Source of the DNA: Planctomycetales bacterium | Lineage (GTDB): Bacteria; Omnitrophota; Gorgyraeia; Gygaellales; Profunditerraquicolaceae | Assembly (NCBI GenBank): GCA_005239725.1 | Contig: SBBM01000028.1 | Span: 1-56,527 of the forward strand | Reading direction: 5' to 3' | DNA length: 56,527 nucleotides | Part shown: positions 37,556-47,942 of the stretch, in pieces | Position numbering within the stretch: the first letter of the stretch is position 1 | How the letters are laid out: each line of letters starts with the position of its first letter | Notes under the pieces: model-generated | Told to the model about the DNA's origin: nothing | The model's input: only the letters and a program-made list of their open reading frames with translations | The model's database searches: none | Position numbers and translations under genes: made by a program

Positions 37556-38638
37556 TCACTTAAAAAACCCAATTACTTTCTCAACATACCCGAACTTAAC
37601 CAGGTCATTCAGCGATACCAGGACCGCCAGCGTTATAATTAAACTTAACCCGATGTGAACTATGACCCTTTCGGCCTTTTCACCCAAAGACCTTCCCCTT
37701 ATCTTTTCGATAGCCAGAAATAAGATGTGCCCGCCATCCAGCACCGGAAGCGGCAATAAATTAAAAATACACAAAGATACGCTTAATAAAGCTACCAAAT
37801 GTATAACCGCGATCATCCCCATGCCTGCTGCCTGCGAGGTTATATAAAAAATTCCCAAAGGCCCGGTTACAGACTCGCGCATCGAAAGCCTGCCTGTAAT
37901 CATGCGCCAAAGCGCTTTATAAGTCATAACAGTCAAATCATAGGTTTTATTTAAGGCCAGGAGGAATGATTTTACAGGCCCATGCCTTACTTTTAAAATC
38001 TCATCCGAGGGCATAACGCCTATCATCCCGGCGGTGCGCTTTTGACCCAGGATATCCTCGAAACTATTCTCCCTAATTTTAATCTCTAAATTTTTCTCCT
38101 CGTTATTCCTAATAAAAGAAATCCTGACCGTGCCGGAATGCGCCTTCTCCCGAATAGCCTCCTGCAACTCCTCCCAGTACGTTACTTTCTTGCCGTCTAC
38201 AGCAATAATCCTGTCCCCGGCCTCTATACCCGCCTTTTTAGCGCCGTATCCTTCGACTAAACCCCCGACCTTAGTCGTGAGCGTGGGGTAACCCGCAAAA
38301 AATATGAGCCAGAAACATAAAAATCCTAATATATAATTAAGGAGGGGGCCAAAAAATATTATCTTGAAACGTTTGCCGGGGGCTTGGGCAAGGTATTCGT
38401 CGGGATTCCCTTTAAATTCATCATAAGTATCGCCGGCCAATTTTACGTAACCGCCAAGCGGTATGGCGCAGATACTGTATTCCGTGCCCCTATTTTTTCT
38501 GTAAATAAGCCTGGGGCCAAACCCTAAAGAAAATTTTTCCACTCTCACGCCGAGCCTCTTCGACATAATAAAATGCCCCAATTCATGGACGATTATCAAT
38601 ACGCCCAGTATTGCAAAAAATATAAATAACGAAATCAC
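37556..38638 (-). CDS. rseP: Site-2 protease family zinc metalloprotease RseP
   Basis: Intramembrane protease of envelope stress and signal peptide clearance. It has 'IIVHELGHFIMSKRLGV' (HExxH), 'SLGFGPRLI', a PDZ domain ('GGLVEGYGAKKAGIEAGDRIIAVDGKKVTYWEELQEAI') and the third motif 'LPLPVLDGGHILF'. The track start overlaps dxr; the GTG at 38638 is preferred, with AGGAGG upstream and a GTGA overlap with the dxr stop, giving 360 aa. Usual dxr-rseP-ispG order. Confidence 0.95.
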   Translation of the reverse strand: MISLFIFFAILGVLIIVHELGHFIMSKRLGVRVEKFSLGFGPRLIYRKNRGTEYSICAIPLGGYVKLAGDTYDEFKGNPDEYLAQAPGKRFKIIFFGPLLNYILGFLCFWLIFFAGYPTLTTKVGGLVEGYGAKKAGIEAGDRIIAVDGKKVTYWEELQEAIREKAHSGTVRISFIRNNEEKNLEIKIRENSFEDILGQKRTAGMIGVMPSDEILKVRHGPVKSFLLALNKTYDLTVMTYKALWRMITGRLSMRESVTGPLGIFYITSQAAGMGMIAVIHLVALLSVSLCIFNLLPLPVLDGGHILFLAIEKIRGRSLGEKAERVIVHIGLSLIITLAVLVSLNDLVKFGYVEKVIGFFK

Positions 38639-39789
38639 CCCATCCTCCTGATTAAACCTTTTGTTTCCTGCCTTGCCCAACCGTCAGCGTGATATATATC
38701 ATTTATGCCCGGCTTACCGGTATTCTTATGCCTTTCTAAAACCCTCTCGATAATTCCCGGCAAAGAAATAAAATTTATCCCGCCTCTTAAGAATTCTTCC
38801 ACGCAAACCTCGTTTGCGGCATTTAAAACGCAAGGCGCGGTCCCCCCGTCATACGCTGCCTGATAAGCAAGGCGCAGGCAGGGGAACCTTTTTAAATCCG
38901 GCTCCTGGAAACTGAGCCTCTGTAATTTATAAAAATCCACTCTGGCAAGCTTATTGGCAAGCCTTTCCGGGTAAGAGAGTGCATATTGTATAGGTATGCG
39001 CATATCGGTAGCGGATAACTGCGCGATAATTGTGCCGTCCATAAATTCGACCATGGAATGGATTATCGCCTCCGGGTGTATGACTACTTTTATTTTTTCC
39101 GGGCCCACGCCGAATAAATACATCGCCTCCAAAACTTCCAGGCCCTTATTCATCAGGGTTGCGGAATCAACGCTAATCTTTTTGCCCATCTTCCAGCGCG
39201 GATGCTTCATAACTTCTTTCAGCGAAATACTCTTTAACCTGTTTTTATCTAACTCCCTCAGCGGCCCTCCTGATGCAGTCAGGTGTATCACTCTCAGCGC
39301 ATTTTTATCTTCTCCAGCCAGGCACTGCCATATCGCCGACTGTTCGCTGTCAATAGGGATAATCTTTGCCTTTTTTTTAAAAGCCCTGGACATAACTATT
39401 GAGCCTGCGATTACCAGCGCTTCCTTATTTGCCAGGGCAACTTCCTTACCGCTGTCTATCGCACTCAATAGAGGTCTAAGCGCATCTGCGCCGCTTATAG
39501 CCAATACAACCTTGTCTATTCCCTTATCTTTAACTATCTGGCCTAACCCGGACTCGCCGGTAAACAGTTTTATTTTACTGCCTACCCTGCGCTTTAAGCT
39601 AATGCCTGCTTCCTTGTCCGCAACGCAGACAAAGACCGGATGGAACTCCTTTATCTGCTTAAATAAAACCTCAATATTGGAGTGCGCCGCCAGTGCCGTG
39701 ATTTTGAATTTCCCGGGAAAGTGCCTTACAACATCCAATGTATTCCGGCCTATGGAGCCGGTTGAGCCTAATATTGCTATATTTTTCAC
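38635..39789 (-). CDS. dxr: 1-deoxy-D-xylulose 5-phosphate reductoisomerase
   Basis: Second MEP pathway enzyme, NADPH-dependent. The 384 aa protein shows 'IAILGSTGSIGRNTLDVV', 'LANKEALVIAGSIV', 'PIDSEQSAIWQCL', 'LTASGGPLRE' and 'HPRWKMGKKISVDSATLMNKGLEVLEAM', all canonical. It overlaps cdsA by 4 bases. Confidence 0.97.
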   Translation of the reverse strand: MKNIAILGSTGSIGRNTLDVVRHFPGKFKITALAAHSNIEVLFKQIKEFHPVFVCVADKEAGISLKRRVGSKIKLFTGESGLGQIVKDKGIDKVVLAISGADALRPLLSAIDSGKEVALANKEALVIAGSIVMSRAFKKKAKIIPIDSEQSAIWQCLAGEDKNALRVIHLTASGGPLRELDKNRLKSISLKEVMKHPRWKMGKKISVDSATLMNKGLEVLEAMYLFGVGPEKIKVVIHPEAIIHSMVEFMDGTIIAQLSATDMRIPIQYALSYPERLANKLARVDFYKLQRLSFQEPDLKRFPCLRLAYQAAYDGGTAPCVLNAANEVCVEEFLRGGINFISLPGIIERVLERHKNTGKPGINDIYHADGWARQETKGLIRRMG

Positions 39790-40580
39790 TTTACGAATAT
39801 ACTCAAGTAAAAATAAAATACCGGGGCGGTAAACAAAAGGCTGTCAATTAAATCCAGGATTCCCCCTATCCCGGGTATAATTCGTGCCGAGTCCTTAATC
39901 TGACAGTCGCGCTTCATCAGAGACTCCGAAAGGTCGCCCAGCTGTGCCAAAACCCCCAAAAGCATGCCGATTAAAAGAAGGTGTAAATTCGACAGCGGCA
40001 GAAACGATTTGCACGCCAGGGCGCTAAGCACGCTAAAAATAAAGCCTCCTATCGCGCCTTCCACGGATTTTTTTGGGCTTACGCGCGGCATTAAAGGCGT
40101 CTTTCCGAAACGGCTGCCGATAAGATAAGCGCCTATATCGTTTAATTTCGTAATCATTATAACGCTCCCCAATAACCCTATGCCGTCCGGCAGATACCTT
40201 ATTTTAATCAGAAAACTGAAAAACCAGGCAACATAAAGTATGCCGAATATCGTTACGGAGATGCCTATAATGGTGCCGGAACTCTCTCTCCTCCGGAACT
40301 GCATAATAATCAAAAATAATAATGCCAGCAGGATAAAAAGCAGCTCCCATTTATCGGTTAGCTCAAAGCGGTAAAGTATGGATAAGGGGATAATCGTGCC
40401 CATGCCTATGCCGAAATATTTGTATATATTTATGCCTTTGTTCTGCACCATAGTGAAGAATTCATAAAGCCCGGTCACAATAAAAAAGAGTATTGTCGGG
40501 CCGAACAGCCAGTCAGTAAATACGGCCAAAGTTGCAAAGCTAATAAGCACAACCGAGCTAACTATTCTTTTTAACAGCAT
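39786..40580 (-). CDS. cdsA: Phosphatidate cytidylyltransferase
   Basis: Integral membrane enzyme making CDP-diacylglycerol for phospholipid synthesis. The 264 aa protein has multiple membrane segments and the C-terminal signature 'RVSPKKSVEGAIGGF' followed by 'GDLSESLMKRDCQIKDSARIIPGIGGILDLIDSLLF'. It overlaps uppS by 23 bases and dxr by 4. Confidence 0.95.
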   Translation of the reverse strand: MLLKRIVSSVVLISFATLAVFTDWLFGPTILFFIVTGLYEFFTMVQNKGINIYKYFGIGMGTIIPLSILYRFELTDKWELLFILLALLFLIIMQFRRRESSGTIIGISVTIFGILYVAWFFSFLIKIRYLPDGIGLLGSVIMITKLNDIGAYLIGSRFGKTPLMPRVSPKKSVEGAIGGFIFSVLSALACKSFLPLSNLHLLLIGMLLGVLAQLGDLSESLMKRDCQIKDSARIIPGIGGILDLIDSLLFTAPVFYFYLSIFVK

Positions 40581-41289
40581 TTATGCCGCCGAACCTCCTT
40601 TCCCGCCTGTCATATTCTTCTATCGCCGTCTGGAGGTCCTTTTTTCCGAAATCCGGCCAGTATTTCTTAATGAAATAAAATTCCGCGTAAGACAACTGCC
40701 AGAGCAGGAAATTACTGATGCGCATCTCTCCGCTTGTGCGTATGAGAAGGTCGGGGTCAGGGAGCCCTGCGGTATAAAGGTATTTTTCAAATTTATCTTC
40801 ATTGAGCATTTCGGGGCTCTCTTTGCCGGAGGCGACCGCCTCGGCAAACCTCCTTGCCGCATCAATTATCTCTGCTCTTCCGCCATAATTTAAAGCTAAG
40901 ACAAAAGTAAGCCCCGTGTTGTTTTCCGTCTTTTTTTCCGCACTGTCAATCTTATTTAAAATATAATCCGGGATGGGCTTATCCCTCCCGATAACCCTGA
41001 TTCTAATGTTGTTCTTGTGTAATTCCGCAATCCGCTTCTCCAGGAAATTATCCAGAAGGCTCATCAGCATATTTACTTCTTTTTTCGGTCTTGTCCAGTT
41101 TTCGCTTGAGAAAGCAAATACGGTAAGCACCTTAACTCCCACCTCGGCTGCCGCCCGGATAATCTCTTCAACCCTCTCAACCCCTCTCTTATGCCCGGCT
41201 GTCCTGGGCAGGCCCCTCTCCTTAGCCCAACGGCCGTTGCCATCCATTATTATAGCTATGTGCCTCGGTATGTTATTTTTATCTATCAA
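40558..41289 (-). CDS. uppS: Isoprenyl (undecaprenyl) diphosphate synthase
   Basis: cis-Prenyltransferase making the lipid carrier for peptidoglycan and LPS. The 243 aa protein has 'IPRHIAIIMDGNGRWAKERGLPRTAGHKRG', 'LTVFAFSSENWTRP', 'LNYGGRAEI' and 'DLLIRTSGEMRISNFLLWQLSYAEFYF'. The start appears to be TTG at 41289, right at the edge of a TAGCGGA repeat, with no clear Shine-Dalgarno sequence. It is the first gene of the uppS-cdsA-dxr-rseP-ispG-proS-rimP-nusA-infB run. Confidence 0.96.
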   Translation of the reverse strand: MIDKNNIPRHIAIIMDGNGRWAKERGLPRTAGHKRGVERVEEIIRAAAEVGVKVLTVFAFSSENWTRPKKEVNMLMSLLDNFLEKRIAELHKNNIRIRVIGRDKPIPDYILNKIDSAEKKTENNTGLTFVLALNYGGRAEIIDAARRFAEAVASGKESPEMLNEDKFEKYLYTAGLPDPDLLIRTSGEMRISNFLLWQLSYAEFYFIKKYWPDFGKKDLQTAIEEYDRRERRFGGINAVKKNS

Positions 41290-41291
41290 GG

Positions 41292-41413
41292 TTTTTAGCG
41301 TTTAGCGGATAGCGTTTTCCCGCTTAGAGTTTTCGTTTCAGCGGGATCCCGCATAGCGGGAAGCGCACAGGGATTCTACTATTATCCACTATCCGCTCTA
41401 CGCTCCGCGCTAG
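41292..41413. repeat. TAGCGGA-family intergenic repeat, copy 2
   Basis: Nearly the same sequence as copy 1 (GTTTAGCGGATAGCGTTTTC, GCGGGATCCCGCATAGCGGG, then CCACTATCCGCTCTACGCTC). It fills the whole junction between the GH57 gene stop and the uppS start, leaving almost no unique leader for uppS. Confidence 0.85.
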
Positions 41414-41415
41414 AA

Positions 41416-42996
41416 TTACTGATGAACTCGGTAATCTATGTTCGGGAATATGTTGTCTTTGTATTCGATGTCGGAAAGCCATGCCTCGTCAAGGGAGTTT
41501 GACTTTATGTCTTCGTATAGACGTGTGAACCGGAGGAGATGGTCTTTAGTCCTGCGTACGGCGTAACTAGTGTGCGTGCCTGTGCCCATAATAAATGCCC
41601 AGTCAGAGCTCTGAGCAAGAAGCAATTCCCGCAAGGCCTGGTTTAAAGCCCTCCTGTGCAAGCCGTTGGTATCCGGGAAACTCTTTGCCAATTCCGTCAT
41701 CCTTTCCGAAGCGCTGTGCAAATGCCGGTAAATCCAGTCCGTAGAGCCCTGCAGCCACATCTCGCTGTAACCCTTCCAGCCCCAGCTGGACATCGAAGGA
41801 GTAATCACCTGGTTGCGCGGGTTCTCGGCGAGGTATTCCGAAGGAGTAATCATACGTATTTCCTTCTGGTCAAAAGCAATCTTGCGGATAAGAAAATCCA
41901 GCCACATCGGGCCCTCATACCACCAGTGGCCGTACAATTCCGCGTCATATGGAGAAACTATTATGGGCTTCTTATGCAGGAAGTCATGGAGGTATTCTAC
42001 CTGCTTCTGGCGGTTAAACATAAAGTTTCCGGCGTGCTCTGCTGCCCGGGCCTTAGCCCATTCCGGATTATACGGCTCTTTATGGTCGCCTGTGCCGGTT
42101 ATGCGGTAATATTTTATCCCGGTATTTATCCTTACGCCGTCAGGGTGGATATAGGGTTTTATGTAATCATATTCCAGGTCAAAGCCGATATCCCGGTAAA
42201 ATTCGCGGTAATTATAATCCCCGGGATAACCTTCAATAGAAGACCAGACCTGCTTGGAAGATTCCAGGTCCCTGGCAAAGCAGGCCACACCCGTACCCTT
42301 GCAATAAACAGGGGCAAACGTCCCGTATTTAGGCCTGGGTGTGCCGTGTAATACTCCGTGCGCATCGCTAAAGAAAAACTTGATGCCTGTTTCTTTCAGG
42401 ATTTCATCGTGCCCGGGATAATAACCGCACTCGGGAAGCCATATCCCCCTGGGCCTCCTGCCGAATACGTTTTCATAATGGCTTGCCGCCACCCGCACCT
42501 GCGCTTTTATGGAATCGCGACATACATCCATAAGCGGAAAATACCCGTGGGTTGCCCCGCAGGTAATTATTTCTATTTTTCCCGCATCCTGAAGGTTCTT
42601 AAAACCTGCAACCAGGTTACGGTTGTATTTTTCAAAGGTTTGCCGGGCTTTGCAAAAATGGTTCAGGTACATTATTGCCAGGTGCTGGAATTGCGGCTGC
42701 CAGGCGGTGCGCTCTATTTCTTTGTGCGCAAGCTCAATCAGCCGGTTTATGTGCTTTAAGTAACGTTCCTGGAGAAGCTGGTCGGAAAGCATCGAGATTA
42801 AGCTGGGTGTCAAGGACACGGTAACCCTGAAATCCACCCCGTCTTCGGCCAATTTTTCAAAAACCCCCAACAAAGGAATGTAGGTTTCGGTTATGGCTTC
42901 GTAAAGCCAGTCCTCTTCCAGGAAATCATCATGTTCGGGGTGTCTGACAAACGGAAGATGGGTATGTAAAACTAAACAGAGGTATCCTTTATGCAT
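41416..42996 (-). CDS. GH57 glycoside hydrolase with DUF1957-type domain (glucan branching enzyme-like)
   Basis: Probable 1,4-alpha-glucan branching enzyme or related glucan transferase. The 526 aa protein begins 'GYLCLVLHTHLPFVRHPEHDDFLEEDWLYEAI'. The nucleophile Glu is in 'GIWLPECGYYPG' (about residue 190) and the acid/base Asp in 'SPYDAELYGHWWYEGP' (about residue 350). The C-terminal helical part ('SSDWAFIMGTGTHTSYAVRRTKDHLLRF') matches DUF1957 proteins. The DUF4912 gene lies immediately upstream; glgA is elsewhere. Likely cytoplasmic glycogen metabolism. Confidence 0.9.
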   Translation of the reverse strand: MHKGYLCLVLHTHLPFVRHPEHDDFLEEDWLYEAITETYIPLLGVFEKLAEDGVDFRVTVSLTPSLISMLSDQLLQERYLKHINRLIELAHKEIERTAWQPQFQHLAIMYLNHFCKARQTFEKYNRNLVAGFKNLQDAGKIEIITCGATHGYFPLMDVCRDSIKAQVRVAASHYENVFGRRPRGIWLPECGYYPGHDEILKETGIKFFFSDAHGVLHGTPRPKYGTFAPVYCKGTGVACFARDLESSKQVWSSIEGYPGDYNYREFYRDIGFDLEYDYIKPYIHPDGVRINTGIKYYRITGTGDHKEPYNPEWAKARAAEHAGNFMFNRQKQVEYLHDFLHKKPIIVSPYDAELYGHWWYEGPMWLDFLIRKIAFDQKEIRMITPSEYLAENPRNQVITPSMSSWGWKGYSEMWLQGSTDWIYRHLHSASERMTELAKSFPDTNGLHRRALNQALRELLLAQSSDWAFIMGTGTHTSYAVRRTKDHLLRFTRLYEDIKSNSLDEAWLSDIEYKDNIFPNIDYRVHQ

Positions 42997-42999
42997 AGT

Positions 43000-44064
43000 T
43001 TATTCGCTCTTCTGCACAGCCTCTTTAAGCAAACTTGCGGTTTTAGTTTCCCTGGTTACTATTGGGGTTATTGTGCGCTCTTCCAGTTCATCGGAAGAAA
43101 CAGCCTTTACGGGTATGACCTGCTCGCCGTTAGGGAGAGCAAACCGCAGGGTAAAGGTGCCGTCCGGACGCAGTTTTATTTCCCTGTTCTGGACAGTTAC
43201 TTTTGCATCGGGCTCGGTTGCCCCGTAAACAATTAATTCGCAATCAACCACCAGCCAGAACTTCCTTTCCTTGGGCACTTTCTTTACGGGGCTGGCCATA
43301 GAAGCCATTCCCGGTGAAGCCAGAGCCCCTGAAAACAAGAGTTTCTTGACTCTTTCCTGCCAGGCTTTCCCCAGGGGAGAAGTCTGGCCTAAGCCAAACC
43401 CTAACCCATAAAGCCTGCCGAACATCTCTTCGGGGATCATCCATTCCTCATCGGTAATCCAGGACGGGCCCTCCAGGGGAGTGCACACGGTATTTGAACG
43501 GACAATGGTTATGAATTCGCCGTTAGGTAATTTTAACCCTAAATCCACGCACCAGAACCTGCCCGGGCCGTTGGTATCAATATACCAGTTATTTGCGCCG
43601 TAGCTGAGCTCAATGTCGAAAAAACTATTGGCATTTGCGCCGTTAAAGACAATATTGGTCACATCATAAACCCTGAGCGTCATCTTGGCGCCGTTAAATT
43701 TACCCTGCAGGTCCCTCTTAAATCTATCCCAGGTATTATTGGTAACTTCCCAGTAAGCGTGCAGCCAGCGCGGGTCGCGCACCTGTAAAACTATCTTATC
43801 CTTACCGTATCCCCAGGGCAAATCATGAGACATTATCCTTAGGCTCGGCCGGGGGATTTCCGGATGGGAAAATTTTGTCTTTTCTACCGCTACCTCTTCC
43901 TGTCCCAATATTTCCTGCTCTTTTCTTAGAGGCTCTTTTTTTATTATTTGCTTAATAATACTCTTCTTTTTTATTTTCGCGGAGGATGCTTTTGCCACCT
44001 TTATTTTTTTCTTCTTTTCGATGACCTTCTTTATTTTATCTTTTATTCTTCGCAGTGCCGCCAT
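43000..44064 (-). CDS. DUF4912 domain protein
   Basis: 354 aa. A very basic N-terminus ('IKDKIKKVIEKKKKIKVAKASSAKIKKKSIIKQIIKK') precedes a DUF4912 domain ('LPWGYGKDKIVLQVRDPRWLHAYWEVTNNTWDRFK', 'DLGLKLPNGEFITIVRSN'), a linker, and a C-terminal beta-sandwich-like part ('DCELIVYGATEPDAKVTVQNREIKLRPDGTFTLRFALPNGEQ'). DUF4912 proteins often stand beside GH57 enzymes, as here, and may bind glucan or regulate it; the function is not established. AAGGAGGTGGAAA precedes the ATG. Confidence 0.85.
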   Translation of the reverse strand: MAALRRIKDKIKKVIEKKKKIKVAKASSAKIKKKSIIKQIIKKEPLRKEQEILGQEEVAVEKTKFSHPEIPRPSLRIMSHDLPWGYGKDKIVLQVRDPRWLHAYWEVTNNTWDRFKRDLQGKFNGAKMTLRVYDVTNIVFNGANANSFFDIELSYGANNWYIDTNGPGRFWCVDLGLKLPNGEFITIVRSNTVCTPLEGPSWITDEEWMIPEEMFGRLYGLGFGLGQTSPLGKAWQERVKKLLFSGALASPGMASMASPVKKVPKERKFWLVVDCELIVYGATEPDAKVTVQNREIKLRPDGTFTLRFALPNGEQVIPVKAVSSDELEERTITPIVTRETKTASLLKEAVQKSE

Positions 44065-44087
44065 TTTCCACCTCCTTGCGCTCTAAT

Positions 44088-44115
44088 AAAAAAAGGGATA
44101 TTCTCCCCTTTTTTT
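44088..44115. terminator. Possible intrinsic terminator before the DUF4912 gene
   Basis: AAAAAAAGGG and CCCTTTTTTT form a 10-base stem around an 8-base loop, so T runs follow the GC part on either strand. The GC part is short, making it a weak terminator. It lies between the coiled-coil protein gene and DUF4912 gene and may partly separate the two. Confidence 0.45.
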
Positions 44116-44150
44116 GTAGAGATGTTCTCCTACATATATTCTTCGCTATT

Positions 44151-44540
44151 TCATCTCTTTAACCTGCCTGACTTACCGGTTATTAAAGCCTCTTTAAGGT
44201 CCTCTTCCAGGGCCTCTTTTAATTTTGTAACTTTTCCCAGTTCTTCTTTTATGCTCTTATTTACCATCTGTTCCTGCGTTAATGCCTTCTTCGTAACCTC
44301 ATGCGCGGACTTTTCCTCTGATAGTTCCTGCTCTTTTTTATTTAATTTATCCTTCAGGGATGTTATCTGCTCTGCGGATTTATCCGCCTTCTCCTCAAAA
44401 TCCAGCCTCTTCGCCATTTCCTTATCCCTGGCAATCTTTTGTATGCGCGCGTTGCTACAAGAGCCTGCTGCCGTAATAAATAATATTACAGTCAGCATAG
44501 CTAATATCAGAATTACCCTATCTTTAATACCTGCCTCCAT
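44151..44540 (-). CDS. Small exported or membrane-anchored coiled-coil protein
   Basis: 129 aa. A hydrophobic N-terminal segment ('VILILAMLTVILFITAAGSC') ends in a cysteine that could be a lipobox (AAGSC), and is followed by an almost continuous charged coiled coil to about residue 118. Function unknown. GGAGGGGTT precedes the ATG. It follows the OmpA-like lipoprotein gene by 18 bases and may act with it in the envelope. Confidence 0.7.
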   Translation of the reverse strand: MEAGIKDRVILILAMLTVILFITAAGSCSNARIQKIARDKEMAKRLDFEEKADKSAEQITSLKDKLNKKEQELSEEKSAHEVTKKALTQEQMVNKSIKEELGKVTKLKEALEEDLKEALITGKSGRLKR

Positions 44541-44558
44541 AACCCCTCCGTAATATAC

Positions 44559-45212
44559 TTATTTAAGGTTTTCTTTCGGCCCTTCCACGGCAGCCTGCGC
44601 AGCCCTGGCCTTTTTTACTTTCGTGACCCTGGGCATAATAACCACTTCAACCCTGCGGTTTAATTGACGGCCCTCAACCGTATCATTAGGGGCTACAGGA
44701 TGATATTCGCCGTAACCGATTGCCGATAAGCGTTCCGGCGATATCCCCCTGTTGTCAATCAGGTAATGCAATACGTTTAATGCACGGGAAGTGGATAACT
44801 CCCAGTTTGATTTCCAGCCCGAATGCTTAATGGGTTCATTATCCGTATGGCCCTCTATGCCGACCTTTAATTCCGGCACATTTTCTTTTAATACCTCGGC
44901 TACCTTGTCCAGGATGGGCATTGCCTCCTGTTTTATCTTGGCTTTGCCGGAATCAAATAAAACATCAGCCACAAAGGTAATAACCAGGCCCTTTTCCATC
45001 ATTTTCAAGCGCACCTGCTTATCTTTGATTTCCTGGCCGAGCTTATCCACAAGGATCCCCTTTGCGCGATTTAACTCCTCTAATTCCTGGGATAATTCTT
45101 CGATTTTCTGGATATCCGAACGCCTTCCCTTCTGGAAAATAACCGTGCATCCTGCCAGAAATATACTTAAAAATATTAATGATAACGTTTTAAAAAACAC
45201 CTTCGCCTTCAT
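44559..45212 (-). CDS. OmpA-family lipoprotein (peptidoglycan-binding)
   Basis: About 217 aa. A lipoprotein signal ('LSLIFLSIFLAGCTVIF', lipobox LAGC) is followed by a coiled coil and an OmpA/MotB domain: 'FDSGKAKIKQEAMPILDKVAEVL', 'VGIEGHTDNEPIKHSGWKSNWELSTSRALNVLHYLI', 'RLSAIGYGEYHPVAPNDTVEGRQLNRRVEVVIMP'. It should anchor the outer membrane to peptidoglycan. The ATG at 45212 is chosen because AAGGAG lies 6 bases before it; the track starts 7 codons earlier. Confidence 0.92.
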   Translation of the reverse strand: MKAKVFFKTLSLIFLSIFLAGCTVIFQKGRRSDIQKIEELSQELEELNRAKGILVDKLGQEIKDKQVRLKMMEKGLVITFVADVLFDSGKAKIKQEAMPILDKVAEVLKENVPELKVGIEGHTDNEPIKHSGWKSNWELSTSRALNVLHYLIDNRGISPERLSAIGYGEYHPVAPNDTVEGRQLNRRVEVVIMPRVTKVKKARAAQAAVEGPKENLK

Positions 45213-45238
45213 TTTTTGCTCCTTTTTGAGCACAACAA

Positions 45239-45273
45239 TTTTTATTTAGCGAAACCCCGCTCTTTTTAGCGGG
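45239..45273 (-). promoter_or_regulatory. Hairpin plus conserved leader GCGGGRTTTCGCTAAATAAAAA, copy 1
   Basis: On the minus strand a 7-base hairpin (CCCCGCT/AGCGGGG) runs into GCGGGGTTTCGCTAAATAAAAA. The second half recurs with one change at 47943-47964, again behind a strong hairpin and again just upstream of a ribosome-binding site. It lies between purA and the OmpA gene. It may be a processed leader or a terminator remnant. Confidence 0.5.
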
Positions 45274-45310
45274 GCAACCAGGAATTTTCAATATACCACA
45301 AGCCTTAAAG

Positions 45311-46684
<1,374 letters not shown>

Positions 46685-46688
46685 ATCT

Positions 46689-47927
46689 TTATACCGCCAT
46701 TGTAAATATTTTTCGTGCAATATCCGGGTATTTGGCGATGAATTTCAGCTCATCGTCCACCAGCGGCTTCTGGTTATGCACATTGGCATAACGCGCCAAT
46801 TCCAGGATTTCCGCTGCTTCTTTATCGTCATGGAAGACAATTTCCAGTTTATCGTAGACATTCCTGAAACCCTTGATCCCGGAATATTCTCCCACAGTAA
46901 TCTTACGCCCGGTCTCGATTATTTCAGGCTCCCCTCTGCCCAATTCTTCATAATCGTAAAGCTCATAATTACGCCTGTCCTTAAGCGCTCCATCGGCGTG
47001 GATGCCGGACTCATGGGCAAAGGCATTCGAGCCTACGCCGGGCTGGTTTATAGGTATCGGGATGCCGAAGGCGTAAGATGCGTATTTGCAAATCTTCCAG
47101 GCAATTTTTAAATCTACCCGTTCATCAAGGATGTATTTATCCTTGATTCCGTTTGCGTATTTTATGGCCAGGATTACCGCCACAAGGTCGGCATTTCCTG
47201 CGCGCTCCCCCATCCCGTTCAGGCAGGTATTAATATAGGCATCTACTCCGGCGTCGTTGGCTGCCATTGCCCCGCACACCGAAATGCCCACTACCATCCC
47301 TAAATCATTATGACAGTGTATTTCAATGGGTAATTGGACCGCCTCAGCGAGTTCTTTAATCCTTTCGTAAATACTGAACGGCGAATCACAACCGAGCGTA
47401 TCGCAATACCTTATCCGGTCCGCCCCGGCCCTCTTGGCCGCCTGGGCAAACTCAATCAAATAACCTATGCTGGTGCGCGAGGCATCTTCGGCATTTACGC
47501 CTACGGACTTTGCCCCTGACTTTAAGGCTTCCTTTACCGCCTCCGTCATCTCTCCTATTATCGAGGCATGGTCGAGCTTGCCCTTAAATTTATGGATTAT
47601 CATCTGGTCGGAAGTAGAAATCGAAAGGTTAAGGTGCTCTAGACCCGGGACAAGTTTAAAAGCAAGTTTTACATCTTCCTTTGTCGCCCTCAGCCAACCG
47701 CCCAGCCTTATAGATGAAAGCGCGCCTTTCTTAACCAATTCCAGGTTCGCATTCAGGTAATTTGTCTCATGATGCGTAATCGGGAAACCGAATTCTGACT
47801 GGAATACGCCCATCTCATTAAGGTATAAGTTTATCATCGTCTTTTGCAGCTTAGAAAGGCATATCCGTGAAGTCTGGACCCCGTCGCGGTTGGTAACATC
47901 AATAAGATAAATTTTTGGTTTTGCCAT
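46689..47927 (-). CDS. Homocitrate synthase-like (LeuA/NifV family) enzyme
   Basis: Acyl-CoA/2-oxoacid condensing enzyme of the DRE-TIM family. The 412 aa protein has 'LIDVTNRDGVQTSRICLSKLQK' (R-D-G active-site motif), 'IEIHCHNDLGMVVG' (metal HxH), 'INTCLNGMGERAGNADLVAVIL' and 'NAFAHESGIHADG'. It lacks the long C-terminal regulatory domain of LeuA. Similar proteins are usually called homocitrate synthase, but no nif or lysine genes are nearby, so its substrate is open. AAGGAG precedes the ATG. Confidence 0.85.
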   Translation of the reverse strand: MAKPKIYLIDVTNRDGVQTSRICLSKLQKTMINLYLNEMGVFQSEFGFPITHHETNYLNANLELVKKGALSSIRLGGWLRATKEDVKLAFKLVPGLEHLNLSISTSDQMIIHKFKGKLDHASIIGEMTEAVKEALKSGAKSVGVNAEDASRTSIGYLIEFAQAAKRAGADRIRYCDTLGCDSPFSIYERIKELAEAVQLPIEIHCHNDLGMVVGISVCGAMAANDAGVDAYINTCLNGMGERAGNADLVAVILAIKYANGIKDKYILDERVDLKIAWKICKYASYAFGIPIPINQPGVGSNAFAHESGIHADGALKDRRNYELYDYEELGRGEPEIIETGRKITVGEYSGIKGFRNVYDKLEIVFHDDKEAAEILELARYANVHNQKPLVDDELKFIAKYPDIARKIFTMAV

Positions 47928-47942
47928 ATTGAACTCCTTAAG

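Noticed and set aside
38996-39832. 278-codon plus-strand ORF over dxr
   Set aside because: Shadow of the conserved dxr frame; no recognisable motifs and no ribosome-binding site.
41656-42351. 231-codon plus-strand ORF over the GH57 gene
   Set aside because: Shadow frame; the GH57 catalytic motifs fix the minus-strand frame.
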